This document shows positions 1 through 11,035 of a DNA stretch of 64,000 bases, piece by piece. The DNA is from Alopecurus myosuroides (Eukaryota; Streptophyta; Magnoliopsida; Poales; Poaceae), in contig CM054060.1 of assembly GCA_028641055.1 (NCBI GenBank), positions 316,933,344 to 316,997,343 of the forward strand, read 5' to 3'. The first letter of the stretch is position 1, and each line of letters opens with the position of its first letter. Position numbers and translations under genes: made by a program. The notes under the pieces were generated by a model, which made no database searches, was not told where the DNA came from, and saw only the letters and a list, made by a program, of their open reading frames with translations.

Positions 1-2075
1 ATCGTAACCTCCGAAGCATTCCGACTGGATTTCATGCGAGTTAACTTTTGTACTAGAGGTGTATACTTGCATGTTTTTGCCATAGCTTGTAATGCATCCT
101 TGGGCTGAATATCTATGGACGAGTGAAGTATCTCCATAACCCGGCGCACCCAACTGCGCTCCGACTCCCCCTTCTTTTGGACGCATCGTTCTAGGTCATC
201 AATAGTGAATTACTTTCTGCACGTCCCATGAAAGTGCTTGACAAACGCGGTTTTCAACTCCTCCCAGTACTTGATAGATCCTTCTGGCAGATTGGTGAAC
301 CATAACTTTGCTGCTCCTTCTGACATCATCAAGTACATGAACTTGGCTTGGAGATTCTCGGATGCGTTGCGAATCGACATTGCCATCTCATAACTACTCA
401 ACCATGTTTCTGGATCCATAGTAGGTTCGTAATTCACTACTTTTCCTGGTTCTTTGAACTTTTCCGGGTAAGGTTCAGCCCTGATGTTGTCCGAGAGACA
501 CTTAGGTCCTGCAAGAATGGTCGAAACTGGCCTTACTCGGGAAACGTGTGATCCTGCGGGGGGCACAGCTGGACGCGGTGCTGCTAGTAATCCATGTACT
601 ACAGACCCGGCCCCGGACCTCCTGGCCCTGGAGCTATCCACAACAGCTTGCGCTGCTGATGCCGCCGGTACCGCCTGAACATGGGGAGGAGGCGGCATTT
701 GCTGCTGCTCTTCCCTCCACCGCGCTGAACTTGTTGGGATATTGCCGGTATTACCTCGTTGCTGACTGGCGTATGGCGTCCCATGCATTCCACTTCTATG
801 ATCCGGATAATTGGCTTGCTGCGCCACCGCAGTGTGCAACATATCGATCGCCCGTCGGGTCTGCTCTGCGTGGGGAGACTCTCTCACAGGGATTTGATTC
901 AATGCGAGTGTCGCTGCGTACACGTTGTCCATAGGATTGTTGTAGTGACCTGCAGGTGTGCAAAAACGCGACGGTGGTGGCGGTGGCAATGTGTTACCGG
1001 TTGTAACCCCAGTCTGTGGCAAGGGTAACCCGGCCTGCTCGTTTGCCGGATGTATTCCCGCGGTTGCTGGCTGAGGTGCAGTTCCTTGGTTCGCCGCTGG
1101 GATCGGTTGGTCTTGAGGCGTGATAAACAGTGCAGCCGGATTTATAACCCCACCCAACGCTGGTAATCTGTTTTGGTGCCTTTGATGTATTCTGGTTGTT
1201 TCCTCTCGGAACCGGGTTTCCAGTGCGTCCAGCTCACGTTGGCGCGTGGCCATCCCTTGCTTTTCTGCTTCTACTTGCCTTCTCTGTTGCTCCAATGCAC
1301 GACGGGCTACATCTAGATCCCTAGCACGTTCTGCCGCGTTCTCTGGGGTGATAACCGTGGCAAGAACTGTGGGATCTAGGATCATATTGTTATCGAACAG
1401 GGCCGGGTGTCGTGGATTTGAAGGACCCGCCCCTGGTGTCCGGTTCGCCAGAAATCCGAACGTGTTTGCCTGCAACTCATCATCTGCGGCACGGCTGGTA
1501 ACAGATGCCGACTCTCCATCAACCCGGACCAGGACCGGGTTTCCATTAGCCGCACCTTGCTGCTGGGTCAACGCTTGTGCTGCCCCAACTACGGTCGCGG
1601 TCGCGTTCTCCTGATCGAGATTGGTCGCGGGGGCCGTGTAGACCGCAACCCGGCGCACAAGGCTTGGTACGAATTCATGCTGTTCCTCTTCACTGCTATT
1701 TTCCTCATACCGGTTTTCCATCAGATCCAGGATAGACTCGGTATCATCCTCTCTCTCGACCCGGTCACGCGGGGTCCATGCCGGCTCCTTCGGCTGTTCC
1801 CACTTCGTGATGGGTTCTTCTGTCGGATTTGTCGTTCCGACTGATTCTTCTCCATCTGATTGGATATAAGTGGCCTCCCCTGACACAGAATCAGATCCAA
1901 AATTGTCAGGGATCGAACCGGAAGTACATACCATACCGATGAAGACGCCGATCCGGCCGATTGTCACGATGGACCCGGATTCGAGGTGATCCGACTCCGG
2001 TCCCCAACCGGAATCATCCACCATCTTCTCTCCTTCGTGGTTGATGTAGATCTCGCCGACGACAAGATTCTCCAT
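1..2075 (-). pseudogene. gag: gag polyprotein of G1, premature stop, partial
   Basis: Gag forms the particle that packages element RNA. The start chosen is the ATG at 2075 (MENLVVGEIY), which aligns with the gag starts of G3 and G4; the open frame itself runs back across the primer-binding site to 2138. A long low-complexity N-terminal part (Glu/Gln/Pro/Ala rich, with a predicted coiled coil around the ARRALEQQRRQVEAEKQ stretch) leads into the conserved capsid motif (YPEKFKEPGKVVNYEPTMDP, then ETWLSSYEMAM and AAKLWFTNLP). A TAA at 210-212 replaces the Leu codon seen in G4 just after HGTCRK, and the homology continues in 1-209. The zinc-binding C-terminus lies beyond the window. One stop in about 690 codons suggests a fairly young copy. 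Confidence 0.85.
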
Positions 2076-2119
2076 GTTCTTCCGAGCTTCTCCCTTGATG
2101 TAAACACCTTTGGACGCAG

Positions 2120-2137
2120 GCCCCACGGTGGGCGCCA
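2120..2137 (-). other. primer-binding site of G1
   Basis: Just inside the 5' LTR the minus strand reads TGGCGCCCACCGTGGGG, the tRNA primer site that also adjoins the 5' LTRs of G2, G3 and G4. The primer tRNA is not identified here. Confidence 0.8.
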
Positions 2138-2139
2138 AC

Positions 2140-2615
2140 TGTCATGGGATAATCACGGCAGACGTTACCAGGGGTAACTTATCTTGGGGCAAGACGACAC
2201 AGGCGTTTGGGAGAGGGTTTAGCTCAGAGGGAAACATGATGATATTCGATCTGGTAGCCGGCAATCAAGTCGCCGAGTCTCCGATCTCAAGATAATAACT
2301 TCAACTTTCGTATTACACTGGATATTCGATATTAGGCGATATTGCTAGAACTCTTGGATCTCTCTCAACTAGACCTAGGGGTCGGTTTATAAAGCACCCG
2401 AGCCCCCTGGCTTGCCCTCCAAGGCGCACCCTGAATCCTACCCGGACACCGCATACAAACCCTAACTTTCCTTATCGTAACCCACAATCCGGGTTACAAG
2501 GCCTACAAATTTGGGCCTTCCAGAAGTTTCTTTATCCTTAGCCGGATCCTGCGCAGCGTCCTTTGGGCCGGGTTACACCTTGGAGTTGGCCTACCGAGTT
2601 ATTACCCCTCCATCA
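2140..2615 (-). repeat. 5' LTR of G1
   Basis: 476 bp, with TG...CA ends in element orientation. A TATA-like TTTATAAA lies at about 2386-2395 on the minus strand, giving a short U3, R and a long U5. The LTR is clearly homologous to those at 22802-23276, 32961-33434, 36904-37379 and 46548-47047, but is the most diverged of the set. Confidence 0.9.
2518..2530. promoter_or_regulatory. perfect three-unit heat-shock-element-like site in G1 LTR U3
   Basis: The sequence TTCcaGAAgtTTC fits the alternating nTTCnnGAAnnTTCn pattern bound by plant heat-shock factors. It lies upstream of the LTR TATA box in element orientation. The sister LTRs keep the inner TTCTAGAAG but have one mismatch in the third unit. 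The function is inferred from sequence only. Confidence 0.45.
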
Positions 2616-3489
2616 CACCTCCCAGGCCTCCTCCACGAGCTGCTCGTTGGTCACCGCCTCGGCCTTCACCCCTGCATCCCTTCCGCTGTCCCCGGCACGG
2701 CATATCTCCGGGGGCTGCTGCACCGCTGCAGCCGCGGCGTTGCCAGAGAGGAGGGAGAGGGAGATGGCGGCCGCCGCCGCTGCCGCACGGAGGGCGTCGG
2801 GAAAGGGGAGCGGGCAGGGAAAGGGCTGCGGCTTGAGCTTGTGGCTAGGGCAGCGGTTCGGTGGCGGGTGCGGCGGCTTCATCGGGTGGGGATCGAGCAG
2901 AGGGAGAGGGGCGACGGGAGGAGGGGTCGAGCGAGAGGAGGAGGGAGGCGGAGGATGGCGTGCGGGTCGAGCCCCTAGCGATGGATGGAGGCGACGGAGG
3001 GCAGCGAGCGGAGGCTCGGGAGGAGGACGAGGGGATCAGGGCGATGGGGTCTCGATGGGCTTGGGTGCGTGCGTGCGTGGGTTCTGTGCGTGGGTGTGTG
3101 CGGTTGGTGAGAGAGAGGGACTTAGATGCAAATAGGAGAAACGGCGGGAGGCAAAATGAGAGGGAGAGAAAAGATTTAGGGTTTCGGTGGGGGGTAGCAG
3201 CCGACTGGGCTGGGCCTGGAGATGGGCTGGCTGGACTGGGCCTTGTTGGCCTGGTCTGGCCACTCAAAACATTTTTTTCCTTTTTTTTATAAATAGAAAT
3301 GCTAATAAAATAGGTTTTATGCACCACATAATCTCTAGAAAAATGTAGAAAAAATAGGGTTTGATTTATTTCAAACATATGCACGTTTTAAATGCGAGAG
3401 AATGCGCGATGCCACGATGCCATGCGATGCGAAAATAAAAACAACAAGCAACAAAATTCTAATTGGGGCAGTAACACCCCGGGTGTTAC
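2616..3489 (-). mobile_element. Tekay/Del-like chromovirus LTR fragment
   Basis: The right end is the near-palindrome GTAACACCCCGGGTGTTAC at 3471-3489 followed by A, the typical terminus of Del/Tekay-type LTRs, which start TGTAACACC. Read on the minus strand, an AT-rich start with a GCATCGCATGG-like tract is followed by a purine-rich, GC-rich block (about 2740-3260). The same layout appears at 63020-64000. Long frames here on both strands are low-complexity (Arg/Gly or Ser/Pro) and are not taken as genes. The left end is cut by insertion of G1. LINE-b sequence begins immediately at 3490. Confidence 0.55.
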
Positions 3490-3986
3490 ATAAGCGAGGG
3501 TCCTGATTGACCCAAATGGAATTTAACCAAGTCTGGGTAGTTCTCTGTCAAATCGATGTACAAGAAATTGTCCCATCCTGGAATCGGCACATCTTTTAAT
3601 TAGCTTGGGAAAGCTAAAATTCCACTCAAAATTAAAATTTGGCTATGTCTTATCTCGCATAGTGTCATCGCTACCAAAGCCAACATGAAAACACACAAGT
3701 GGGTTGGGTATTTTACTTGTAGATGTTGTTCTTTTGTTGAATCTATTCCTCATTTTTCTTTACTTGTCTTGCGATCGTTTACATGTGGGATGTGGTTACC
3801 TCTACTTTGGAAATATTTAGTAGACCTTCATGTTTTACTCAGTATTTCTGGTGGATTACCAAGCACCTTCCTTTTGGTTCGTATATTCATATAGATGGGA
3901 TTGTTGCCTTTTGCTAGGAAATCTGGAAAACTAGAAATCGTGCCTGCTTTGACAAGAAATTCATTTCAACTCTTGTTGAGATTATA
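3490..3986 (+). mobile_element. LINE-b relic, left half (zf-RVT region of ORF2)
   Basis: A plus-strand frame with several stops encodes the C-terminal zinc-binding reverse-transcriptase region of a plant L1-type ORF2: WNLTKSG near 3517, the block KAKIPLKIKIWLCLISHSV near 3615-3670, then a Cys-rich finger and later EIWKTRNRACFDKKFISTL at about 3918-3974. The frame stops where the T-tract of the minus-strand LINE-a begins and resumes at 21165. Left truncation is at the junction with the Tekay-like LTR. Confidence 0.75.
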
Positions 3987-4714
3987 TTTTTTTTTATAAA
4001 GGGCTTTTATTACTTAAAAATTAAGCATTACACCCGGCCTTTGCATCATTATAATGCACACAACCGAAATCCGAAACTGAAAAGAAATTACGACAAGTCT
4101 AAACAAATTCATAAGACGTAGACTGTCGATGCTATGGAGCTGCTATCCGTAGATCAAGCGGTCATCCATGTGGGATAAAAATATCCCTCGCCACCTGCTC
4201 CAGCCGTGCACACGCCTCCATAAAAAGGTCTCGAAACTCCCCCACTGTAATGTGGACCACGAACGGAGAATACCTGTACATCTGAATAGAACCTACATAC
4301 AAGAGAAATTTTTATCGTTGAATATCTTGTCATTTCTACAAAGCCAGAGCGACCAAATAACGGCAAGCGCTCCTACCGTAATAATAGTCTTGAATCGTTT
4401 ATCTATCCCATTCAACCAGTTACCGAATATATTCGCAACTGATGTGGGTTGATAAAGGTTCGAAACCATTTGGATAGCGGACCATATAGAACGCGCAAAA
4501 GTGAATTAAAGAATAAGTGTTTAATTGTCTCATCATGAGAACAAGAAACACACTTAGAACTCCCATGCCAATTATGTTTGACAAGATTATACTTAGTAAT
4601 TATGACCCCCTTCCGAAGGTACCATGCAAAGAGTTTAATCTTTAGCGGCACCTTCAAACGCCATACATTTCTAAAAATATCGACTGGCATATCCGATTGG
4701 ATCATAGCTCTATA

Positions 4715-5260
4715 TGTCGAGACATCGTAGTATGGTTCATAGACGGGGGTGCCATGATCCTACGGGTAGAGACGTGGGGGGACGTGGTAGCACAACAACC
4801 AGGAACACCAATTTTACCCAGGTTCGGTACGTTGCAACTAGGCAGCGTTCCTACTCCTGCAATCTCACTAAATCAGGGCTGAAGCCTGAAGTATCCAAAG
4901 TACAATGTGAGTAGGGTTTCGCTAACTCGGTGAGGTTCAACTTCCCGGCGAGTTGGCTTCTAGCTAATTGTCTATATCTTTCTTCTCTCCCGTCCGGCTT
5001 TATATAATAGCCGGGTTAGGGCTTACAGAAGGGAAATCTAGAAGACTACGGAAAGTATCTAACTTGGAAAGCAGGAATCCGCTTTCTACTCCAAGCCGCA
5101 CCACCTTGGGCCGTGGTCCGGGTTCTTCTAGAATCCGGCTTCTGCGCGTCAGCTTACTGGGTCGTCTAATGGACTGTGATCCATTACCAATCAGGCCACC
5201 CTGGTAATCCGGCTCTTTAGGACAGTGCCGGATATACCCCTAATCGGTATATATCCGACA
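4715..5260 (-). repeat. 3' LTR of G2
   Basis: 546 bp, plus-strand start TGTCGAGACATC and end ATATCCGACA. It pairs with 13710-14255. A TATATAAAG box is present on the minus strand at about 4999-5008. Confidence 0.93.
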
Positions 5261-5273
5261 GTAGTCCCCAAGA
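5261..5273 (-). other. polypurine tract of G2
   Basis: The minus strand reads TTCTTGGGGACTAC directly before the 3' LTR. The same TTGGGGACTAC or CTGGGGACTAC core precedes the 3' LTRs of G3 and G4, so the plus-strand primer site is conserved across both families. Confidence 0.75.
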
Positions 5274-5897
5274 AGGATTGAGACTTCATCCCGCCACCTT
5301 TCGTCAATTCGCATTCTGCTCCGAGAAACGTTGGCGATTGGTCTTGATTCTTCTTTTTCCCAAAACTTCATAACGCATAACTCGAATTTCATAAAAATCC
5401 GTCTTCCCTTCCACGAGCCTTCGTGGAGAAGGAGTTTCTTGACATGTAACTCAAAACTCGAATTCACCAGAATCCGTCTTTTCTTCCACGAGCCTTCGTG
5501 AAGAAGGAACCTCGTGACGTCAGCGATAAAAGTGTGCTGACATCACGGACGTTTGGTTTCAGTCAAATCCCGAAACGTATCTCTGACAGATTCTCGCGGG
5601 AGACGAGGAGATAGCACTTATCACTCTGCCTCCTTATTTCCCGGGTTTTCTGGTGCGTGACACGCGTCGAAGATCTAACGGTAAAAAGAGTCGTTGCACG
5701 TATCTCAACATTTTTTCGGCTATAAATAGCCGCCCTCGGGCACTCTGGTTGCCCTTCTGCTCTCACTCCAGCTTCCAGCCCTCAAGCACCATTGCTCCCG
5801 AGCCCAAGCTCCAAGTGTGAGCAGAGCCCGTGCGTCTCGCACCGTCCCCGGAAATTCATCATCGGAGGTTCGGGATCTTCCCCGCGCCTCCCAGAAA
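5274..5897 (+). promoter_or_regulatory. promoter and leader region of the G2 antisense gene
   Basis: Non-coding stretch between the 3' LTR and the antisense coding region. A good TATA box (CTATAAATAGCC) lies at about 5720-5731 on the plus strand. It is followed by a pyrimidine-rich leader with a few TCTGCTCTCACTCC-like tracts and the ATG at 5898. Two related 60-bp copies of a CTTCCACGAGCCTTCGTG palindrome (about 5409-5428 and 5485-5504) lie upstream. The promoter faces away from the LTR, antisense to gag-pol. Confidence 0.55.
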
Positions 5898-8508
5898 ATG
5901 GCTACTGGCGATTCACCGCGCGCCGCTGAGGAGAACACCGTCGCCCGCAACATCGACGAAATCATCAACGACATCGATCCCCTGCTCGATTCCCTGAGCC
6001 GCACCGCGGCGAACACGCCAGAGGAAACTGCCGGTGGCCTATCCCACGAGGATCTTCCTCTCGCGGCCGAAAACTTGGCAGCATCATCTTCCGCTCCTAC
6101 TCCGCCCTTCACCGCCGAAGCGGTGGAAGAAAAGATCATCCTCGTCGGCGAGGAGCTCGCTACCGCGGCCACTGCCGGAGCGGAGGACGAAAGTGAGATG
6201 TCCGGGAACTGGAGCCGTTGCAACCTGGCTCCTTCCCGTCTTCCGACAATGGAGAAGGAGGGGTTGGTTCTGAAAGGCAAATGGCGGCCCGAGGAGGACG
6301 ACTCCGAGCCCTTGCCGAGAGCCGGGGAAAGGGTTCTCCTCACCTCGCACGTCAGCCGAGGTATGGGGTTTCCACCTTCTGCCTTTTTCCTCCAAGTCTT
6401 AAACAACTACAACATCTAGCCCCACAATCTACCTCCAAATTCCATTCTATACCTAGCCGGGTTCCAGTCCCTCTTTGAAGGGCACCTAGGATTAGAACCT
6501 AGGTTAGACTTTTGGCAGTACTGTTTCAGGGTTAAGCGAAACCCGTCTGAGGGTGCACTCCCGACTTGCGGAACCATATCCTTCACCCTCCGTAGGTTTA
6601 GGTCGGATTAGTTCCCCAAGATTAAAACCTCAGAATCCGTCAAGTTTTTGATGGGTTCCTTCTTCTACCACCAAGATGTCCCATTTCCTGGAAAGGAAAC
6701 GGGAATTCCTCCTTTCGCCAACTGCGTTGCCACTCCCCAAGACAACTGGGCAGTGGACGCAGTTCAAACCTTGTCGGATGATTTAATGAAAATCAAACGG
6801 CGCATCGCAAAACTCGTCTCCTCCACTCCTCCTCTCACTGGAACCGACACAGTTCTGTGTTGGTTCGGGAGACGCATCCAGCCTTCGGCTTATCGGGAAC
6901 CCGACTTCTATGCGAATACAAGGGTCCATAGGATACAATGAGGGAACGGACAAAGTGTTCTCCAAAAGGGACTTCAAGAAGCGGGTTAATCATTTGGTTG
7001 CTACTCGCGACCAATATGAAGAAAGCCGAGAGATGTATCACGAAGGAAATCCGGCTCCAAAGGTAATACTTTTCCTCTTTGGGCAACTTCTCGGATTTTA
7101 ATCTTTCTCAGATTTCTAACTTAGCCGGACTCTGCGCATTTTTCCATAGTTCGTTGATCTCACCGATAAGGATCTTGCGACCGATGCCGAACTTGACGTA
7201 ATGCGTGCCAGCTTTTCTGGCGGACGGAAACGCAAGAAGCCGTCAACTGCTGAAGGAGTGGTGGAACTTGACGGGGGTTCCCGTCGCTACTTCCAGGTAA
7301 ATCATCTGGGTTTCCCCTTTTTTATTTCTCTGCTTTTTGTCGCAGGAGTTCTTTTCTTTTTTCTCGGAATTCTAATTTCTCAGAATTTCTTTCCTTTCCC
7401 TCTTTTTCCAGCCTTCCTCCTACCTCTCTTAAGCCAAAAAATCTGAAGAAACACAAAGTAGTTGCTGGCAGAGGGGTGCATCCATCCCCTGCTGCAGCCC
7501 CTGCTACCCCAGCTGCCACAGGAGGAGAAAACCAAGCTGCAAGGGATGAAGGGTATCCCTTGCCCACCAGCCAGCCTTTTGCGTCCGAGCCGGATGCAAG
7601 GGAAAGGGCGGTGCCGGAAGCGGGAGGCCCTTCTCGTACAGCTGAGGAGGAGCCCATTCCGACTTTTGATAATGAATTCAAGGTAAAAGAGGAGCCCTTT
7701 GACGAACACGGGTTTATCAAACCGTGGGCGACAAAACACTTCGCTCCTCTTCCTTAATTCTTCCTTGGCCAAAAGGCGGGTTTGTTGTAAGGAATAACTT
7801 TGTATTTTCACCTCGGCAGGTCATCCAGGACGGCCTCTGCCACGTCGGGATTCTTTTTGCAGAGTATGCAAAAGAATTCAACGAAAACTTATCGGGTCTA
7901 CAACGGATGAGCCAGGTAATATCTCTAGCCCCCAACCAATAAGTCAAATGCATACTTTGTCTTAATGCTTTTTCCATTACTATGTTTGTTTTTAACTTAA
8001 GTGTTCTTTGTCTCTTTTCCATGTTTCAGCAAACTGTTGAAAACATCAATATGGAAGTTTTCAGCGAACTTACCACCAAGAACAAGGAGGTGAAAACCCT
8101 TCTTTCTATTCTTGAAGATAAGGTGGCAGAATTGGCATCCATTCAGCAACAGCTGAGTGAGTCAGCAGGTAAAATATTTCTCTGCTTTTGGTTGTTATTT
8201 TTCTAAGTAATTTTCCGAGTTTTAAACTCTTCCTTTACTTGCTTTTCAGCTTCTTTGGCGAAAACCAAACAAATTGCTGAAGATGCTGGCAATGCCGAGA
8301 ACCTCCGCCGCGAGAACCTAGATCTTCACAAGCTTACTGTGAAGCTCCAGAAGGAACTTGAGGCCAGCGAACTAGCTGTTGGCATTGCCGAATCTAAGGC
8401 CTCCAGCCAGGCCGAGAAAGATAAAGCTACAATCAGGGACCTGGAGAACGCCCTGAACCAGCGCCTGGAAGAAGGCACCAAGATGGATCGGATTCTCGGT
8501 AAGTAACT
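5898..8508 (+). pseudogene. antisense gene of G2 (Transposase_28-like, putative gypsy type transposon family), truncated
   Basis: A multi-exon gene opposite in direction to gag-pol. The start MATGDSPRAAEEN at 5898 is acidic. The conserved core (FPPSAFFLQVLNNYNI near 6368-6417, then ILYLAGFQSLFEGHLGLEPR, later CWFGRRIQPSAYR near 6862-6900) matches the family annotated as Transposase_28. Despite the Pfam name, no catalytic transposase function is established. Two in-frame TAG stops (6417-6419, 6612-6614) replace likely Gln and Trp codons, and there is a frameshift near 6910. Plausible introns are 7062-7150, 7297-7410, about 7682-7820, 7916-8029, 8168-8248 and 8500 onward. Later exons form a coiled coil. 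The 3' end is lost at the 8583 deletion junction. Confidence 0.65.
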
Positions 8509-8582
8509 TTTTCTTTTACCCGATTTTTTCCTTGTTTCCTCTTTTTTTGTTTTTCCTTACATTTGTTTGTTGATTGAAACAG

Positions 8583-10662
8583 AAGGTAGCCCCCAGCTCC
8601 AGCACATTCTTTCATCTTGGATCCATCAAAGTGCATGATCCAGTATTCTGACTCCAGCATTGGTGCATTCTCCATTGCTTCTGTCCAATCAACGACAAAA
8701 TCTGCCAACGCCTGGGATTTAATTGCCGTCCGGGGTTGGTACTTAATGTCGAACGTAGCTGGCGCAATGCCCCATTTGGCTACTCGGCCTGTTGCGTCCG
8801 CATTGTTATTGATATCCCATAGTGGTGCTTTGGTTACCACAGTTATGGAGTGTCCTTGGAAATAATGGCGGAGTTTTCTAGATGCGAAAAACACGCCATA
8901 TGTCAGCTTTTGATAATGTGGGTACCTTTGCTTTGACTCAGAGAAAACTTTGCTAACATAGTATACTGGATGTTGATCCGGTATACTTTGTTCTTCTTTC
9001 CGCCTTTCCACAATTATCACAGCGCTAATAACCCTGTTTGTTGCTGTAAGATACAACAACATAGGTTCTTCGTCTCTTGGTGATGCCAAAATCGGTGCTT
9101 TCATCAAGGTTTCTTTCAGCTGGGTTAATGCTTTGTCCGCCTCTTCTGTCCACTCAAATTTATCGGATTTCTTCAACAATTTGTATAATGGCAGAGCTTT
9201 ATCTCCTAGCCGGCTTATAAACCTGCTGACTGCGGCTGCAAAACCCGTCAATCTTCGTACATCCTTTAAACACGTAGGCTTTGTGATGTTCAAGATTGCC
9301 TTGATCTTTTTCGGGTTTACTTCTATTCCTCTGTGAGAAACGATAAAACCCAGAAGCTTTCCAGAGGGAACCCCGAATACGTACTTTAACGGATTGAACT
9401 TCATTTTGTAAGTGCGCAAATTTTCGAAGGTTTCTCGTAGATATTCAAGGAGTGTGTACATTTCCTTGGAAATGATGGCAATGTTGTCCATGTAAACGTG
9501 AACGTTTTTGCCAATCTGACTATGCAAACAACGTTTCATGCAACACTGGTAAGTTGCACATGCATTCTTCAGGCCAAAAGGCATGGCTATATAATAGTAT
9601 GTTCCATACGACGTTATGAAGGAAGTTTTTATTTGGTCCTCTTCCCTCATACGTATTTGATGATACCCATAATAAGCATCCAAAAAGCATAAAAGCTCAG
9701 AGCCAGCAGTGGCATCTATTATTTGATCGATTCGCGGTAATGCGAACCTATCTTTTGGACACAATTTGTTCAGGCCGGTGTAATCTATACACATCCTAAG
9801 AACAGTATTATCTTTCTTCGGTACTAATACTGGTTTCGCAGACCAGTCGGTATGTATAACTTAACGCATAAAATCAGCTGCTAAAAGCCAGATAATTTCC
9901 TTGCCAATAGGCTTCCGCCTTCTTCCGTCAAATCGACGGAGACCTTTTTTGATAGGTTTAGATCCTGGAATCACTTTGAGTTGATGCTCAGCAAGCTCCC
10001 TGGGTACACCTGAGATGTCCGCAGGACACCAGGCAAAAATATCCCAGTTCTCACGGAGGAACTTGATGAGCGCGCTTTCCTATTTGTCGGTCATCCCAGT
10101 CCCCACTACGACAAACTTTTTCGGATCTTTGGAATCTAGGATTACCTATCTTGTATTCTCGGTAGCTTTAAAGCTATCTGTCGGCTTTCTTTTCATTCCG
10201 ACATTTCCATCGGTGATACTTCCTTTGCCAATTCTTTCAATTCTTCCTTTGCTATTACTCTTTCGGCGCAAAGGGCGTTTCCTTTTTCCAGCTCGTTCGC
10301 CAATTTAAAGTCTCTCAATATGGTGATTACTCCTCCTTTTGGCCAATTGGCCCTGACATCTTCAGCTTGTTATAAATATAAAATGATCTTGCCATGAATT
10401 TGGCGAAAGCTGGACGTCCGAGTATTGCATGGTATACACTTTCGAACGGCACTACCTCAAAGAGATTTTTTTTCTGTCGGAAATGCTCTTTCTCTCCAAA
10501 GGTTACATCTAGGGAAATTTCTCCTAGGGATTGTGCTTGTCTGCCAGGAACGATGTCGTGGAAACGTATGTTTCTATGATTGAGCTGGATCTCGAAGATT
10601 CGCAGATGCTTCAGTGTATCCAGGTACATTATACTGATGCGGGATCCTCCACCCATCAGCAC
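8583..10662 (-). pseudogene. pol: G2 pol remnant: protease, reverse transcriptase, partial RNase H
   Basis: The protease region (10662-10327) has lost its catalytic Asp: the expected DGGSS core reads GGGSR. It keeps HDIVPGRQAQSLGEISL and ILGRPAFAKFMARS. The RT N-terminus follows, with a stop near 9860 in DFMR*VIHTDW. RT proper (9794 onward) keeps CIDYTGLNK, LCFLDAYYGYHQI and FGLKNACATYQ, but its active site reads YMDN instead of YVDD, a single G-to-A change in the second Asp codon. RNase H begins near 8700 with WIMHFDGSK and is cut near 8583. No integrase remains. The copy could not supply active polymerase. Confidence 0.88.
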
Positions 10663-11035
10663 TCTTTTTAGCCTAGTGTTTTGAATAATAGGGCTTACAA
10701 TTAGAGCTTATGTGCCGGGTTCTGGGATATTTCCGGGATGATCTGACTGATCCCATGTAATTGGTGTGTTTGAGTACTTCAAGAATTTGGGGGTTGGTGG
10801 AACAACCGCGTTTATTTCTCGAAGTGTCCTCTTTGCCACCTTTACAGAGGGAGTTGCCAGGAAAGTTAAATTGCATTCTCCGTCAACTCTCGAGAATTTT
10901 GGTTCACCTTTTCGGTGTTGTTCTTGGATTTTTTGTCAGTGTCTGATTCACTGTCTTCTTTTCCAGCTTCTGGCTTTTTCTTGGAAAATTTCCTCTTGGA
11001 GTTCTTTCCTTTATTCCTGGATCCTGCTGTGCCCT

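Larger units (their letters stand above)
1..2615 (-). mobile_element. Tat-lineage Ty3/Gypsy retrotransposon G1, 5' half
   Basis: The element reads on the minus strand and runs off the left edge of the window. Its 5' LTR is 2140-2615, followed inwards by a primer-binding site and gag. The LTR is about 476 bp, starts TG and ends CA in element orientation, and matches the LTRs of G3 and G4. The gag protein is a close relative of the G4 gag. The right flank starts inside a different LTR-like sequence (2616-3489), so G1 inserted into an older element. The target duplication (expected CACCT, from 2616-2620) cannot be tested because the other end is outside the window. Tat assignment rests on the shared family with G3, which shows DGGSS-type protease, RT, RNase H, integrase and an antisense gene. 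Confidence 0.9.

Noticed and set aside
2511..3384. Several long overlapping frames on both strands (Arg/Gly and Ser/Pro rich)
   Set aside because: Low-complexity translation of a GC- and purine-rich LTR block; no domain, and the same pattern recurs at 63020-63600.
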